This document shows positions 8,236 to 17,049 of a stretch of DNA of 64,000 nt, one piece after another; position 1 is the first letter of the stretch; each line of letters begins with the position of its first letter. The notes beneath the pieces were generated by a model. That model had not been told where the DNA came from. It ran no database searches and saw only the letters and a program-made list of their open reading frames with translations. Source of the stretch: Acinetobacter venetianus RAG-1 = CIP 110063 (GTDB taxonomy: Bacteria > Pseudomonadota > Gammaproteobacteria > Pseudomonadales > Moraxellaceae); NCBI RefSeq assembly GCF_000368585.1, contig NZ_KB849560.1, positions 124,001 to 188,000 on the forward strand. The letters are read 5' to 3'. Position numbers and translations under genes: made by a program.

Positions 8236-8886
8236 ATGTCGATTAGAGATGAACGAAAACAACAAAGTCGGCAGGCTCTACTAGATGCAGCACTCCACCT
8301 GAGTACTTCAGGGCGCTCATTTAGTAGTATTAGTTTGCGTGAAGTTGCACGTGAAGTTGGTTTAGTACCAACTGCGTTTTATCGTCATTTCCAAGATATG
8401 GAAGCTTTGGGGCAAGAGCTTGTTGACCAAGTTTCGCTGCACTTAAAAAGTTTGATTCATCAACTTGGACAAAGTTATTTACAGCATAGTGGCGGTGCGA
8501 AAACACGTACTAGTATTGAGCTATTTGTACAGGCAGTTAACCACAGCCCACAACAATGGCAGTTTATGATTGCGGAGCGTTGGGGTGGTTCAGAATCCGT
8601 TCGGATCGCAATCGCACGCGAAATTGAGTTTTTAATTGAAGACCTTGCTATCGACTTATGCAAGCTTGAGACCTTTAAGCACATCAAAGAAGCCAAAGAT
8701 CTGCAAGTCCTATCCACCATATTAATTAATATGTCATTTACATGGGCAATGACATGGATCAATTTACCAAAACAATTTACGATTGATCATCTACTGGAAC
8801 AGCAAAACCTCTTTATTGATAATGCAGCGACGCAAGTACGCTTATTATTCCGCGGTATCTCAAATTGGGAACCACAAAACGCTTGA
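8236..8886 (+). CDS. TetR-family regulator of unsaturated fatty-acid genes, DesT/FabR-like
   Basis: A 216-residue TetR-type repressor. The N-terminal helix-turn-helix region RSFSSISLREVAREVGLVPTAFYRHF closely follows the FabR/DesT pattern (ISLREVAREVGL, TAFYRHFQDMEALGQELVDQ). FabR and DesT sense the saturated/unsaturated acyl-CoA ratio and control fabA/fabB or desaturase genes. It is transcribed away from the desaturase/reductase operon, and the palindromes near that operon match DesT-type sites. The C-terminal ligand domain is less conserved by eye. Assignment to this subfamily is strong; the exact effector is inferred. Confidence 0.85.
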   Translation: MSIRDERKQQSRQALLDAALHLSTSGRSFSSISLREVAREVGLVPTAFYRHFQDMEALGQELVDQVSLHLKSLIHQLGQSYLQHSGGAKTRTSIELFVQAVNHSPQQWQFMIAERWGGSESVRIAIAREIEFLIEDLAIDLCKLETFKHIKEAKDLQVLSTILINMSFTWAMTWINLPKQFTIDHLLEQQNLFIDNAATQVRLLFRGISNWEPQNA

Positions 8887-8993
8887 TCATATCAAAGCTA
8901 AAGTTTGATATATAAAAGCATTGCTTAGCATTATGATTGTGTTCAACAATTATGCGATGCCGTTTAGAACACTATGAGGAGCTTATAAGCATC

Positions 8994-9632
8994 ATGAATC
9001 CTGATCGTCATACCCAGTTCTTAATTCGTAAAGAAAAAATTTTGCAGGTTGCGGAAAAATTATTATTAGAAAACAACCAAGAAATGACCTTAGATGAACT
9101 GGTTGCCGAACTAGATATTGCTAAGGGCACTTTATACAAGCACTTTCGTAGCAAAAATGAATTGCTACTTGAATTAATCATTCAAAATGAAAAAGAAATT
9201 CTAAAGATTTCAGACCAGTACAACACTGACTTCAAAGAATACGCACCTCGCTATATGTTGCATCACCTGATGGCACCTAGTCGTACGATTTTGCTGCATC
9301 AGCTCGAAGAGCATTTAACGATGACCGAATCAAAGTTAAAGCATCTATTTGATGAGCTTTATGAAGTTCGCCAGCAACGGATTGTTTCTTTGAAAGATAT
9401 GACTGAGAAATATTTAAAATCTCAGAACTATGATATGTCGATTCGTGACTATTTATCTTATATCTGGTCACTGACTTATGGCGCTGCATTGCTTTTAAAC
9501 TCAAGTTATTATCAACGTTCAATTGGTTCACGTCAGAAATTAATCAACCTCTATGTCAGTCAAGCGCTCTCTTTGCCAACGCAAACCGTGCAAATTGATT
9601 TAAAAGAATTTCATCTCGACGAAAAGAATTAA
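8994..9632 (+). CDS. TetR-family transcriptional regulator
   Basis: A 212-residue product beginning MNPDRHTQFLIRKEKILQVA. The TetR DNA-binding domain is clear: EMTLDELVAELDIAKGTLYKHFRSKNELLLELI. The frame runs up to 8937, but I chose the ATG at 8994 because GAGGAG lies 12 bases upstream and the protein then starts as typical TetR regulators do. It follows the desT-like gene on the same strand with a 107 bp gap. The effector-binding half gives no family hint and the target is unknown. It converges with dsbA over a shared terminator. Confidence 0.8.
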   Translation: MNPDRHTQFLIRKEKILQVAEKLLLENNQEMTLDELVAELDIAKGTLYKHFRSKNELLLELIIQNEKEILKISDQYNTDFKEYAPRYMLHHLMAPSRTILLHQLEEHLTMTESKLKHLFDELYEVRQQRIVSLKDMTEKYLKSQNYDMSIRDYLSYIWSLTYGAALLLNSSYYQRSIGSRQKLINLYVSQALSLPTQTVQIDLKEFHLDEKN

Positions 9633-9638
9633 AAGAAA

Positions 9639-9666
9639 AAGGACTGTATTAACAGTCCTTTTTTAA
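9639..9666. terminator. Bidirectional terminator between TetR gene and dsbA
   Basis: AAGGACTGT (9639-9647) pairs perfectly with ACAGTCCTT (9652-9660). T's follow on the plus strand and A's precede, so both convergent genes can use it. Confidence 0.88.
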
Positions 9667-9683
9667 TCTTTGCGAAACACAAA

Positions 9684-10304
9684 TTATTTTACTTTACGCT
9701 CTTTTTCCAATAAGTAATCAATAACTTGAGTCACTTTACCGTCTTCGCCCTGTACAACGTATTTACCGTTTACAACAACTGCTGGTACACCCGTCAACTG
9801 ATATTGTTGAGCCAATTTATTTGACTCAGCAATTTTTGCTGTAATCGGGAAAGAATTAAACATGCTATTAAATTTCGCTTCAGGGACACCATAACGCGCA
9901 AAGAATTTCGCTTGTGATGCTTGGTCAAAAATCTGCTGACCACCTTCATGAATTGCATGGAACAAAGGAATATGTGTTTTCTTACGCACGCCAAGCGCTT
10001 CAGACACGTAGTAACCACGCGCACCTTGTTCCCATACTTTGTTCATTGCCGCTGGTGTACGAAGGAAATAAACATCTTTTGGAATTTTCTTCAACCACGT
10101 TTGCATATGTGGCTCAAGCTTGAAGCAGTGCGGGCAACCGTACCAGAAAAATTCTCGAACTTCGAGCTGTCCTGCAGGTGCAGCTGTCTTACCTGGATTT
10201 GCAACCACGATATAATCTTTACCAGCAACAAAATCCGCAGCCATTGCATTCATTGAAAATGCCATTACAGCCGCACTTAAACCACCTAATACTAACTTTT
10301 TCAT
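9684..10304 (-). CDS. dsbA: Periplasmic thiol:disulfide oxidoreductase DsbA
   Basis: Introduces disulfides into exported proteins. The 206-residue precursor starts MKKLVLGGLSAAVMAFSMNA with cleavage near AMAA-DF. The thioredoxin-fold active site is GCPHC (cysteines near residues 57 and 60), and the cis-proline loop is TGVPAVVVNGKY. I chose the ATG at 10304, which gives the proper signal peptide and has AGAGGA upstream, over the frame start at 10328. It is divergent from ubiG, with 180 bp for both promoters. Confidence 0.93.
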   Translation of the reverse strand: MKKLVLGGLSAAVMAFSMNAMAADFVAGKDYIVVANPGKTAAPAGQLEVREFFWYGCPHCFKLEPHMQTWLKKIPKDVYFLRTPAAMNKVWEQGARGYYVSEALGVRKKTHIPLFHAIHEGGQQIFDQASQAKFFARYGVPEAKFNSMFNSFPITAKIAESNKLAQQYQLTGVPAVVVNGKYVVQGEDGKVTQVIDYLLEKERKVK

Positions 10305-10484
10305 TGAGTTTGCTTTTCCTCTAAGCATTTTTCGTAAGTTTATATGCTAAATATAAAACAAACACGACCAATTCGTTTTGCTTCTGTGAAGTTTTTTATT
10401 GGATTTATCGCTTTTTTTTCCAGAATCGCTACACTACCAACAGATTAAACCGAAATAATCATCCTAAAATATAGAGGTGACACC

Positions 10485-11198
10485 ATGTCGCAATTGAATG
10501 TTGACCCACAAGAAATCGCAAAATTTGAAGCACTGGCTGCCAAATGGTGGGATCAACATTCTGAGTTCCGCCCTCTACACCAAATTAATCCATTACGCTT
10601 AAATTGGATTGATGAACGTGTTGGCGGGTTAGCGGGCAAAAAAGTGATCGATGTCGGCTGCGGTGGCGGAATTTTGGCAGAAAGTATGGCTCGCCGCGGT
10701 GCAAATGTCCTCGGTATCGACATGGGCGAAGCACCACTTGCTGTTGGTCGCTTACATGCACAACAAGACAATGTACAAAATATTGAATATCGCCAGATTC
10801 CTGTTGAACAACTAGCGCAAGAACAAGCAGGTCAATATGATGTAGTGACTTGCATGGAAATGATGGAACACGTTCCTGATCCAGCATCCATCGTAAAAGC
10901 TTGCCAAAGCTTAGTCAAACCTGGTGGTCATGTGTTCTTTTCAACCATTAACCGCAACCCTAAATCTTATTTATTTGCCATTATTGGTGCCGAATACGTG
11001 CTGCGTTTACTACCAAAAGGTACGCATGATTATCATAAATTTATTCGCCCTTCTGAAATGGCACATGATATTCGTAATGCAGGATTGACCTTAAAGGAAA
11101 TGACTGGACTTCATTACAATCCAATCACCAAACACTATTGGTTAGCACCAAATGTTGATGTGAATTATATGGTTCATACTACGAATACAGGTGCTTAA
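10485..11198 (+). CDS. ubiG: Ubiquinone biosynthesis O-methyltransferase UbiG
   Basis: SAM-dependent methyltransferase performing both O-methylations of the ubiquinone ring. 237 residues, the usual size. It opens with [20 protein letters not shown], then [21 protein letters not shown], a hallmark of UbiG. SAM motif I is [20 protein letters not shown] and the post-motif is [21 protein letters not shown] precedes the ATG. Its stop overlaps the start of the next gene by one base (TAATG), indicating translational coupling with mupP. Confidence 0.96.
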   Translation: MSQLNVDPQEIAKFEALAAKWWDQHSEFRPLHQINPLRLNWIDERVGGLAGKKVIDVGCGGGILAESMARRGANVLGIDMGEAPLAVGRLHAQQDNVQNIEYRQIPVEQLAQEQAGQYDVVTCMEMMEHVPDPASIVKACQSLVKPGGHVFFSTINRNPKSYLFAIIGAEYVLRLLPKGTHDYHKFIRPSEMAHDIRNAGLTLKEMTGLHYNPITKHYWLAPNVDVNYMVHTTNTGA

Positions 11199-11896
11199 TG
11201 AAAGCTGTTTTATTTGATCTTGATGGTACCTTAATCGATACTGCTGCGGATTTCATCCGCATCATCCAGCAGATGTGTCGTGATGAACAACGTCCTGTTG
11301 TTGATGCTGAGACCATTCGCACCCAAGTGTCTGAAGGCGCGCGTGCCATGGTCAAACTGGTCTATCCAGAATTAGATGTCACCGACCCTGTATTTTTAGC
11401 ACATCGCCAACGTTTTTTAGATGTGTATGGTGACAATATTGTGGTCGATACCGATCTCTTTTTAGGGATGTATCCTTTGCTTGAGGAGCTTGAAGCACAT
11501 CAAATTCCTTGGGGAATTGTCACCAATAAACCACGCGGTTTAAGTGAGTCACTATTGGCAAAATTGAATCTCACTGAACGTTGTGCAGTGCTGGTTTGCC
11601 CTGAGGATGTCAGCAAGACCAAACCTGATCCTGAACCCATGTATCTTGCAGCAAAACAGCTCGATATTGATGTGCAAGAGATTATTTATGTAGGCGATCA
11701 TCCGCGTGACATTGATGCAGGTCGTAATGCGGACATGTACACCATCTTAGCGGCTTATGGTTATTTACCTGTTGAATCACGTGACGATCTCGCAGCATGG
11801 CAAGCTGATGCCATTATTTACACCATCCCTGAACTCCATCAACTGCTTAAACAGAAAATCACTGTTTTGTCAGAAAATCAGGGTATGATGGGTTAA
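11198..11896 (+). CDS. mupP: HAD phosphatase, MupP-like (N-acetylmuramate 6-phosphate phosphatase)
   Basis: A 232-residue HAD-family phosphatase of the phosphoglycolate-phosphatase branch. Motif I is VLFDLDGTLIDTAADF with both aspartates, motif II is GIVTNKP, the motif III lysine is in SKTKPDPEP and motif IV is IYVGDHPRDIDAG. Pseudomonas MupP, encoded next to ubiG and yciK, dephosphorylates MurNAc-6-phosphate in the recycling pathway that bypasses de novo UDP-MurNAc synthesis. The same neighbours occur here, and ampD and mpl are also in the window. Phosphoglycolate phosphatase is the alternative; context makes MupP more likely. Confidence 0.85.
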   Translation: MKAVLFDLDGTLIDTAADFIRIIQQMCRDEQRPVVDAETIRTQVSEGARAMVKLVYPELDVTDPVFLAHRQRFLDVYGDNIVVDTDLFLGMYPLLEELEAHQIPWGIVTNKPRGLSESLLAKLNLTERCAVLVCPEDVSKTKPDPEPMYLAAKQLDIDVQEIIYVGDHPRDIDAGRNADMYTILAAYGYLPVESRDDLAAWQADAIIYTIPELHQLLKQKITVLSENQGMMG

Positions 11897-11931
11897 ACAT
11901 TATATTGAAGATCATAACAGGAGGCATAACA

Positions 11932-12678
11932 ATGAAATATTCAGAATATCAACCTCGTCCTGATCTATTAAAAGATCGTATTATCCTGATCACTGGTGCA
12001 GGTGATGGGATCGGACGTGCTGCTGCTATGAGTTATGCCCTTCACGGCGCAACAGTTGTTTTGCATGGCCGTACCCTCAATAAGCTTGAAGTGATTTATG
12101 ATGAAATCGAAGGCTTAGGAGCACCCCAACCTGCGATTTTACCCTTACAACTTTCAACGGCATCAAGCCACGACTATGAACTTTTAGTCGATACGCTTGA
12201 ACAACAATTTGGTCGCCTTGATGGCATTTTGCATAATGCAGGTATGCTCGGCGATCGAGTTGAACTTGCGCATTATCCTGTTGATGTTTGGGATGATGTA
12301 ATGGCGGTCAACTTACGTGCGCCTTTTGCATTGACCCAAGCGTTGCTGCCATTACTTGAAAAATCGGAACACGCTTCTGTGGTATTCACTAGCTCAAGTG
12401 TGGGCCGTGAAGCACGTGCACTTTGGGGAGCATATTCTGTTTCTAAAGTTGCAACTGAAGCCATGAGCAAAATCTTTGCTGCAGAAAATACGTATCCAAA
12501 CATTCGTTTTAACTGTATCAACCCAGGTGGCACACGTACTGCAATGCGTGCAAAAGCCTATCCTGAAGAAGATCCAAAAGTGCTTCCAACGCCTGATAGC
12601 ATCATGCCAGCCTATCTCTACCTTATGGGTGATGATAGTTTAGAGATGAACGGGCAAAGTATTGATGCACAAGGTTAA
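11932..12678 (+). CDS. yciK: Short-chain dehydrogenase, YciK family
   Basis: A 248-residue classical SDR oxidoreductase. The Rossmann motif is ILITGAGDGIGRAAA, with NAG in LDGILHNAGMLGD, the catalytic serine in VVFTSSSVGRE and the YxxxK in GAYSVSKVATEA. The closing segment INPGGTRTAMRAKAYPEEDP is typical of YciK. The substrate is not known. The start at 11932 (MKYSEYQ) has a perfect AGGAGG at 7 bases, overriding the frame start at 11905. Third member of ubiG-mupP-yciK, with a 35 bp gap to mupP. Confidence 0.9.
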   Translation: MKYSEYQPRPDLLKDRIILITGAGDGIGRAAAMSYALHGATVVLHGRTLNKLEVIYDEIEGLGAPQPAILPLQLSTASSHDYELLVDTLEQQFGRLDGILHNAGMLGDRVELAHYPVDVWDDVMAVNLRAPFALTQALLPLLEKSEHASVVFTSSSVGREARALWGAYSVSKVATEAMSKIFAAENTYPNIRFNCINPGGTRTAMRAKAYPEEDPKVLPTPDSIMPAYLYLMGDDSLEMNGQSIDAQG

Positions 12679-12757
12679 TTAATTTTATAGAATAATTCTA
12701 AATAACATTGAACACTGTCGTTAAAGATGTTGTTTTCAGCGAAAGGACTAAAGTCTC

Positions 12758-12782
12758 TTCATTATTTTAATCGAATAATGAA
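12758..12782. other. Stem-loop downstream of yciK
   Basis: TTCATTATT (12758-12766) pairs with AATAATGAA (12774-12782) around a 7-base loop. It lies in the 181 bp between yciK and the RcnB-like gene. There is no T-run, so terminator function is doubtful. Confidence 0.35.
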
Positions 12783-12859
12783 TTGATCTTCACAGTTTCT
12801 CTGCATTTTTAACGTACAGTAGTTCACATGAGAGACATCCGAAATACATAAGGTGCATC

Positions 12860-13246
12860 ATGAAAAAATTTTTCATTATCTTGATTTTAGGTTCAACGAC
12901 CATCTTTAGCAGTATGGCTAGTTTTGCAGGTCCGCATTTTGATCGTGATGAAGCTCAGCGTGGTGGTGGCTGGCAAAATGGTCGTGGCTTTGATCGTCCA
13001 GATGGTGAAAATCGTCAACGTGAACGTCGTATGCGTGAAGAACGTGGTGTCGAGCGTTTAAAACAACATCGTTGGCAAGCAGGCTATGTGATGCCTCAAC
13101 ACTACCGTGGAAATGGTTATAAGGTTGATTATAAAGATAATAATCTACCAAAACCAGGCCGTAACCAACAATGGTATAAAATCAATAATGACTTTATTTT
13201 AGTCAATGCTGACGATAATAGTATTATCCGCATCATGGGCTTTTAA
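12860..13246 (+). CDS. RcnB-like periplasmic protein
   Basis: A 128-residue exported protein. The signal is MKKFFIILILGSTTIFSSMA with cleavage near SFA-GP. A Gly/Arg/Asp-rich region follows (RGGGWQNGRGFDRPDGENRQ), then a C-terminal beta region YVMPQHYRGNGYKVDYKDNN...GRNQQWYKINNDFILVNADDNSIIRI. That C-terminus is characteristic of the RcnB family (DUF1236-like), named after the E. coli periplasmic nickel/cobalt homeostasis protein. Most Acinetobacter members are uncharacterised, so only family membership is claimed. AAGGTG lies upstream of the ATG. Confidence 0.8.
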   Translation: MKKFFIILILGSTTIFSSMASFAGPHFDRDEAQRGGGWQNGRGFDRPDGENRQRERRMREERGVERLKQHRWQAGYVMPQHYRGNGYKVDYKDNNLPKPGRNQQWYKINNDFILVNADDNSIIRIMGF

Positions 13247-13351
13247 GCTTTTTTGATCATCCAATTCAATTAAAGTTGCCTCGTGAGTTTGAGAATAGAT
13301 TTATCTTTTCATTTTTTTGGTTAGAATCAGATAAATTGATGTATCTCTGAG

Positions 13352-14713
13352 ATGAACATGGCGAACCAAATGACTGAAACTTCAAATAGTACAACGCAAG
13401 ATTATGTACATTGGTTTCGCCACTCTGCACCGTATATTAACGCGCATCGTGATAAAACTTTTGTGTTAATGTTTAGTGGTGAAGCCGTTCAACACCATAA
13501 CTTTCAACATATTATTCACGATATTGCGCTGCTACATTCTTTAGGTATTCGCTTGATTCTCGTGCATGGAGCACGTCCACAGATTAACCAAAATCTACTC
13601 GAACGTCATATCGAAACACCTTTTCATCAAAACCGTCGTGTCACGACTCGCGAATCTCTACGTGGTGTCATGAATGCTGTCGGCTCAATTCGCCTCGAAA
13701 TTGAAGCATTGCTGTCGATGGGACTTGCCAACTCACCGATGTATGGTGCTCGCATTGATGTCGTATCAGGCAATTTTGTCACAGCCAAACCGTATGGCAT
13801 TCGTGAAGGTATTGATTTCCAGCTGACGGGAGAAGTTCGCTCCGTAGATACAGATGCCATTCAACGTCATTTAGACAATCACAATATTGTTCTGCTTGGT
13901 CCAACAGGCTATTCAGCCACAGGTGAAGTCTTCAACTTACTCGCTGAAGAAGTTGCGACCAAAACTGCGATTGCCTTGAAAGCAGATAAGTTGATTTTCC
14001 TTGGGGAAAAACAAGGGCTAATGAATGAGCAAAAACAGTTACTTCGTGAACTAAGTTCTCGGCAGCTTGAACCCTATATTCAACAAAATCAGCAACAATA
14101 TCCAGAATTTGCTTTACACCTAAAGCAAGCACAACAAGCCTCTTTATCTGGTGTTCATCGCGTACATTTAATTTCTTATGCATATGATGGTGCTTTGATT
14201 GAAGAGCTATTTACCCGTGATGGTATTGGTACGCTGATTACAGATGCACACTATGAAGAGGTGCGAATTGCCAATATTCAAGATGTGGGTGGTCTAATTA
14301 ACTTACTTCGCCCTTTGGAACAAGAAGGTATTCTGGTTTATCGCTCACGCGAACGCCTTGAAAGTGAAATTGAACAGTTTGCGGTGATTGAACGAGACGG
14401 CATGATCTTGGCCTGCGCTGCACTATATCCGATTCCTGCTGGATCAAATGAAATTCGTTCAGCGGAAATTGCCTGTGTTGCTGTCGATTCAAGCTATCGG
14501 AAATCCAATCGTGGTAGCCAGATTTTGCAATTTTTAGAAATTAAAGCCAAGCAACAAGGTATTCAGCAACTCTTTGTTCTGACCACTCGGACAGCGCATT
14601 GGTTCTTGGAACAAGGCTTTATTCCTGCCAGCGTAGATGATTTACCGAATGCACGCCAAGCACTCTATAATTATCAGCGGAATTCTTTGGTGTTTAAAAA
14701 AACGCTAATATGA
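13352..14713 (+). CDS. argA: Amino-acid N-acetyltransferase (N-acetylglutamate synthase)
   Basis: First enzyme of arginine synthesis: glutamate plus acetyl-CoA to N-acetylglutamate. The 453-residue protein has an N-terminal amino-acid-kinase domain that binds arginine for feedback control (MFSGEAVQH, LILVHGARPQIN, VLLGPTGYSATGEVFNL) and a C-terminal GNAT domain (AEIACVAVDSSYRKSNRGSQ, LFVLTTRTAHWFLEQGFIPA). This is the classical ArgA architecture. Start codons at 13352, 13358 and 13370 are all possible. GAGAT sits 6 bases before 13358, so that one may be used. No arginine operator is claimed. Confidence 0.95.
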   Translation: MNMANQMTETSNSTTQDYVHWFRHSAPYINAHRDKTFVLMFSGEAVQHHNFQHIIHDIALLHSLGIRLILVHGARPQINQNLLERHIETPFHQNRRVTTRESLRGVMNAVGSIRLEIEALLSMGLANSPMYGARIDVVSGNFVTAKPYGIREGIDFQLTGEVRSVDTDAIQRHLDNHNIVLLGPTGYSATGEVFNLLAEEVATKTAIALKADKLIFLGEKQGLMNEQKQLLRELSSRQLEPYIQQNQQQYPEFALHLKQAQQASLSGVHRVHLISYAYDGALIEELFTRDGIGTLITDAHYEEVRIANIQDVGGLINLLRPLEQEGILVYRSRERLESEIEQFAVIERDGMILACAALYPIPAGSNEIRSAEIACVAVDSSYRKSNRGSQILQFLEIKAKQQGIQQLFVLTTRTAHWFLEQGFIPASVDDLPNARQALYNYQRNSLVFKKTLI

Positions 14714-15028
14714 AGACTAAATATGGTGAAGAGATATGTTTATTTCTGATAAATAGCTCTCTTCATCATCATGATCTCTGCTTAATTAGTAGATCAGAAA
14801 TAAATAACACCTAAACTAAAAATTAAAATTTAACATAAAAAACAATATTTTATCCAAATAAACTATTGTTTTTCTTATTCTAACTATCGATAAAGTTATG
14901 CAATCTTCTATTTTGCTTTTTTCATCATAAGCAAAGCCTAATTAGTTATTTTTTATGCAATAAAAAAAGTTTTAGCTTAGTTGCTCATCTTATTTAAATC
15001 TTTTGATTTGTCGGGGAGCGCAACTCAC
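14714..15028. other. AT-rich intergenic region before the alkanesulfonate operon
   Basis: No gene of meaningful length in 315 bp. The first 60 bp contain an imperfect inverted repeat (TGAAGAGATAT against ATAGCTCTCTTCA) that could end argA. The rest is very AT-rich and should carry the promoter of the ssu genes. GGGGAG at about 15013 is the ribosome site of the first SsuA gene. No activator site could be assigned. Confidence 0.5.
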
Positions 15029-16021
15029 ATGGCTATTTCTATTCATCGTTCATGGGCAACATCTACAATCATTGCAGCAAGTCTTGCCAGTGTAATGGGT
15101 GTTGCAGGTTGTGCAAAAAAACCAGAGCAGCAGGAGACAACAAAACAAGAAACCACAACATTAAATATCGGCTTTCAAAAGTATGGCATCTTGCCGATTG
15201 TTAAAGCAAAAGGTGAATTAGAAAAAAATCTTGCTGCTCAAGGTGTAAATGTTAAATGGGTTGAATTTCCAGCTGGCCCACAACTTTTGGAAGGATTAAA
15301 TGTAGGTAGCGTGGTATTTGGCGAAGCAGGTGAAGCACCGCCAATCTTTGCTCAAGCCGCCAATCCCAATCTGGTCTATGTCGCGAACCAACCTGCAGCA
15401 CCACAAGCCGAAGCCTTGATTGTACAAAAAAATTCTCCTATTCAATCCATCCAAGATCTGAAAGGTAAACGTGTGGCGCTAAATAAAGGCTCCAATGTTC
15501 ACTATCTTCTACTCAAACTCTTAGAAGCAAACAATCTCAGTTTAAAAGATATTCAAGCCGTTTATCTTCCGCCAGCGGATGCCCGCGCGGCATTTGAAAA
15601 AGGTGCTGTAGATGCTTGGGTGATTTGGGATCCATTTTTCGCCGCAGCTGAACATCAAATTCATGCGCGTGTCATTGCAACAGGGGAACATTTAGTCAGC
15701 AATCACCAATTTTATTTGGCTGATCGTCAATTTGCTGAGCGTCATCCACAGGTTTTAAATACGGTGGTGACAACACTCAATCAAACGACAGATTGGGTCA
15801 AAACCCATCCTGACGATGCAGCAAAATTACTGGAAAAACCAACAGGGCTTGAGTTTGATGTTTTGAAAAGCTCAATTTCACGTATGGGTTTCGGAGTTCA
15901 ACCCATCTCTAATAAAGTCGCAATAGAACAGCAATATGTTGCCGATGCTTTCTTCGCACAAAAACTGATTCCCAAGCAGCTTGTGATTCAAGATGCCGTA
16001 TTAAAGAACAACGTTCAATAA
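15029..16021 (+). CDS. Aliphatic sulfonate ABC transporter substrate-binding lipoprotein (first SsuA copy)
   Basis: A 330-residue lipoprotein. The signal ends in GVAGCAKK, so lipidation at that Cys tethers it to the inner membrane. The SsuA/TauA-type solute-binding fold is visible: [80 protein letters not shown] and WDPFFAAAE. The start at 15029 (MAISIHRS) is chosen because GGGGAG precedes it and it gives a compact signal; the frame continues upstream to 14981. First gene of the operon, 12 bp before a second paralogue. Confidence 0.9.
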   Translation: MAISIHRSWATSTIIAASLASVMGVAGCAKKPEQQETTKQETTTLNIGFQKYGILPIVKAKGELEKNLAAQGVNVKWVEFPAGPQLLEGLNVGSVVFGEAGEAPPIFAQAANPNLVYVANQPAAPQAEALIVQKNSPIQSIQDLKGKRVALNKGSNVHYLLLKLLEANNLSLKDIQAVYLPPADARAAFEKGAVDAWVIWDPFFAAAEHQIHARVIATGEHLVSNHQFYLADRQFAERHPQVLNTVVTTLNQTTDWVKTHPDDAAKLLEKPTGLEFDVLKSSISRMGFGVQPISNKVAIEQQYVADAFFAQKLIPKQLVIQDAVLKNNVQ

Positions 16022-16033
16022 TAGGAGAGCATC

Positions 16034-17023
16034 ATGACGTTGTTAGCGAAGATTTCTGTTATTAGTTTACTGATCTCTGCATTTTCACTCAGCGGCTGCC
16101 AAAAAACTGAGCCGCAAAGTACGGAGAAAGTAACTTCAGCCGAAGAAAATACAGTGGTCAAAACCCTGTCTATTGGCTTTCAGAAATCATCACTGAATTT
16201 ATTGGTAGCTAGACAGCAACAACTGTTTGAGCAAGTATTTCCGAACGCCAAAATTGAATGGCGTGAATTCCCAGCTGGGCCGCAAATGTTAGAAGCACTT
16301 GCCGTCGGTGCTATCGATTTTGGCTATGTTGGCAATACCCCACCGATCTTTGCTCAAGCCGCAGCAAAACCGTTGAGCTACGTGGCTTATGAGGTGGTTG
16401 CACCCAAAGGCCAAGCTGTATTGGTTCATGCCAACGATAAAATAAATACCCTGCAAGATTTAAAAGGCAAGCGAGTTGCGGTACAGAAAGGTTCCAGTGC
16501 ACACGAACTACTCGCCAAAACCCTGCAAAAAGCGGGGCTATCTTGGCAAGATATTCAACCGATTTGGTTACCTCCTGCCGATGCACGAGCAGCATTTGAT
16601 AAGCAGGCCGTAGATGCGTGGGCAATTTGGGAACCCTACTTAGGAACTGCAGAGTTACAAGGCCCTACAAAAACTTTGGTCGATGGCTCTGCTTTTCCAA
16701 CCACTTATTCTTTTTATATCGGCAATCCTGACTTCATTCAAAAGCATCCAAATTCAGCGCAGAAACTCATTAACAGTGTAAATAACGCAGATCAATGGAT
16801 TGTAAAGCATCAAGATCAAGCCTTACAGATTTATGCACAAAGTACAGGTCTGAGCACCCCTGTCGCCCAACAAGTTCTCAATAAACGTCCAAAACCTTCA
16901 CCTGTATATGCACTCAACAGTGAAGTGATCAAAAGTCAGCAGCAAATCGCCGATTTATTTAAACAAGAGCAACTCATTCCTGTGCACATCAATATTCAGC
17001 ACAGTGTCTGGTCTGCCCAATAG
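16034..17023 (+). CDS. Aliphatic sulfonate ABC transporter substrate-binding lipoprotein (second SsuA copy)
   Basis: A 329-residue paralogue of the preceding protein. Lipoprotein signal [20 protein letters not shown] ends in GCQKTEP. Shared blocks include [78 protein letters not shown] and WEPYLGTAE. Most organisms carry one SsuA. A tandem pair with one permease/ATPase implies two binding proteins sharing one channel, perhaps with different sulfonate preferences (inference). AGGAGAG precedes the start. Confidence 0.9.
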   Translation: MTLLAKISVISLLISAFSLSGCQKTEPQSTEKVTSAEENTVVKTLSIGFQKSSLNLLVARQQQLFEQVFPNAKIEWREFPAGPQMLEALAVGAIDFGYVGNTPPIFAQAAAKPLSYVAYEVVAPKGQAVLVHANDKINTLQDLKGKRVAVQKGSSAHELLAKTLQKAGLSWQDIQPIWLPPADARAAFDKQAVDAWAIWEPYLGTAELQGPTKTLVDGSAFPTTYSFYIGNPDFIQKHPNSAQKLINSVNNADQWIVKHQDQALQIYAQSTGLSTPVAQQVLNKRPKPSPVYALNSEVIKSQQQIADLFKQEQLIPVHINIQHSVWSAQ

Positions 17024-17049
17024 TCATAATTTTCACAAGGAACATCGAC

